This document shows positions 5,377 to 5,465 of a DNA stretch of 5,465 nucleotides, piece after piece. The notes beneath the pieces are model-generated. The model had not been told where the DNA came from, ran no database searches, and saw only the letters and a program-made list of their open reading frames with translations. Position numbers and translations under genes: made by a program. Source of the stretch: DATKZB01 sp035528235 (lineage in GTDB: Bacteria > Planctomycetota > Phycisphaerae > FEN-1346); NCBI GenBank assembly GCA_035528235.1, contig DATKZB010000288.1, forward strand, positions 1 to 5,465, in the 5' to 3' direction. Positions within the stretch are counted from its first letter, which is position 1, and every line of letters begins with the position of its first letter.

Positions 5377-5399
5377 TTCCAGGGGGCCAAAGGAAGCGG
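5373..5399 (+). promoter_or_regulatory. Hairpin covering the transposase ribosome-binding site
   Basis: CCGCTTCC (5373-5380) and GGAAGCGG (5392-5399) form a perfect 8-bp stem with an 11-nt loop, ending directly before the ATG at 5400. The Shine-Dalgarno AAGGA (5390-5394) lies partly in the right arm. An mRNA started upstream would fold and mask the site, a known way for IS elements such as IS10 and IS50 to block read-through expression. Applying it here is an inference. Confidence 0.6.
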
Positions 5400-5465
5400 A
5401 TGAACGAGGACCGGATCGAGATGAGCCAGCGTGAGCGAGATCGGCTGAAGGTGATGGAGCCGGTG
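5400..5465 (+). CDS. Transposase N terminus, probably ISNCY-type helix-turn-helix (partial)
   Basis: The frame is open for 22 codons to the window edge and reads MNEDRIEMSQRERDRLKVME then PV. A charged opening with an (E/Q)RDRLKV core resembles the start of ISNCY-group transposases, where it leads into a helix-turn-helix that binds the IS ends. The catalytic DDE domain would lie beyond the window, so family and integrity cannot be confirmed. ATG 5400 has AAGGA 5 nt upstream. A second ATG at 5421 with GAGGA 10 nt upstream is also possible. The flanking direct repeats support a mobile-element origin. Confidence 0.6.
   Translation, partial: MNEDRIEMSQRERDRLKVMEPV

Larger units (their letters stand above)
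5333..5465 (+). mobile_element. Left end of an insertion sequence, truncated by the window edge
   Basis: The end has two 20-bp near-identical direct repeats, then an inverted repeat, then a transposase-like start reading off the right edge. Paired short repeats just before an open frame of this kind fit the terminal region of an IS. The outer boundary is not fixed because neither the other end nor the target duplication is visible; 5333 is the start of the first repeat. Insertion lies in the gap upstream of queD and breaks no recognisable gene. Confidence 0.6.

Overview
The window is very GC-rich (about two thirds G+C by eye) and gene-dense. It resembles a chromosomal fragment from a non-Firmicute bacterium, most likely a Planctomycetota (Phycisphaerae-like) or related lineage. 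This rests on a McsA/McsB protein-arginine kinase pair without ctsR or clpC beside it, a hexulose-6-phosphate synthase/RraA fusion, and GC-driven open frames on both strands. The taxonomy is an inference; no rRNA or other taxonomic marker is present.

Layout. Positions 106-846 (+) hold a free-standing SagB/ThcOx-type nitroreductase with a strong Shine-Dalgarno. It converges, across 45 bp, on a minus-strand operon that reads from about 3357 down to 892: mcsA (GTG start 3264), mcsB (GTG start 2783, overlapping mcsA by 14 nt) and a sugar phosphate isomerase/epimerase-like TIM barrel (ATG 1728, 2 nt after the mcsB stop). A near-consensus sigma70-type promoter (TTGACT, 17 bp, TATCAT) lies upstream of mcsA. 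Between mcsA and the next gene is a 270-bp gap whose distal half (3388-3515) is a compact array of perfect hairpins. Two of these are near-exact reverse complements of each other and differ only by one compensatory base pair.

A second minus-strand operon follows: queD (4833-5231) and a two-domain HPS-RraA protein (3535-4830), separated by 2 nt at the preferred start. Its candidate promoter (TAGAAT -10) lies at 5282-5310. From about 5333 to the right edge is the end of an insertion sequence: two 20-bp direct repeats, an 8-bp inverted repeat that buries the ribosome-binding site, and the first 22 codons of a transposase.

How the genes relate. McsA and McsB should form the protein-arginine phosphorylation complex that marks proteins for Clp proteolysis. 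QueD makes the 6-carboxy-tetrahydropterin precursor of queuosine, and the HPS domain condenses formaldehyde with ribulose 5-phosphate. No shared pathway joins the two operons. I found no CRISPR array, tRNA, rRNA or clear defence system. The least explained element is the hairpin array at 3388-3515.
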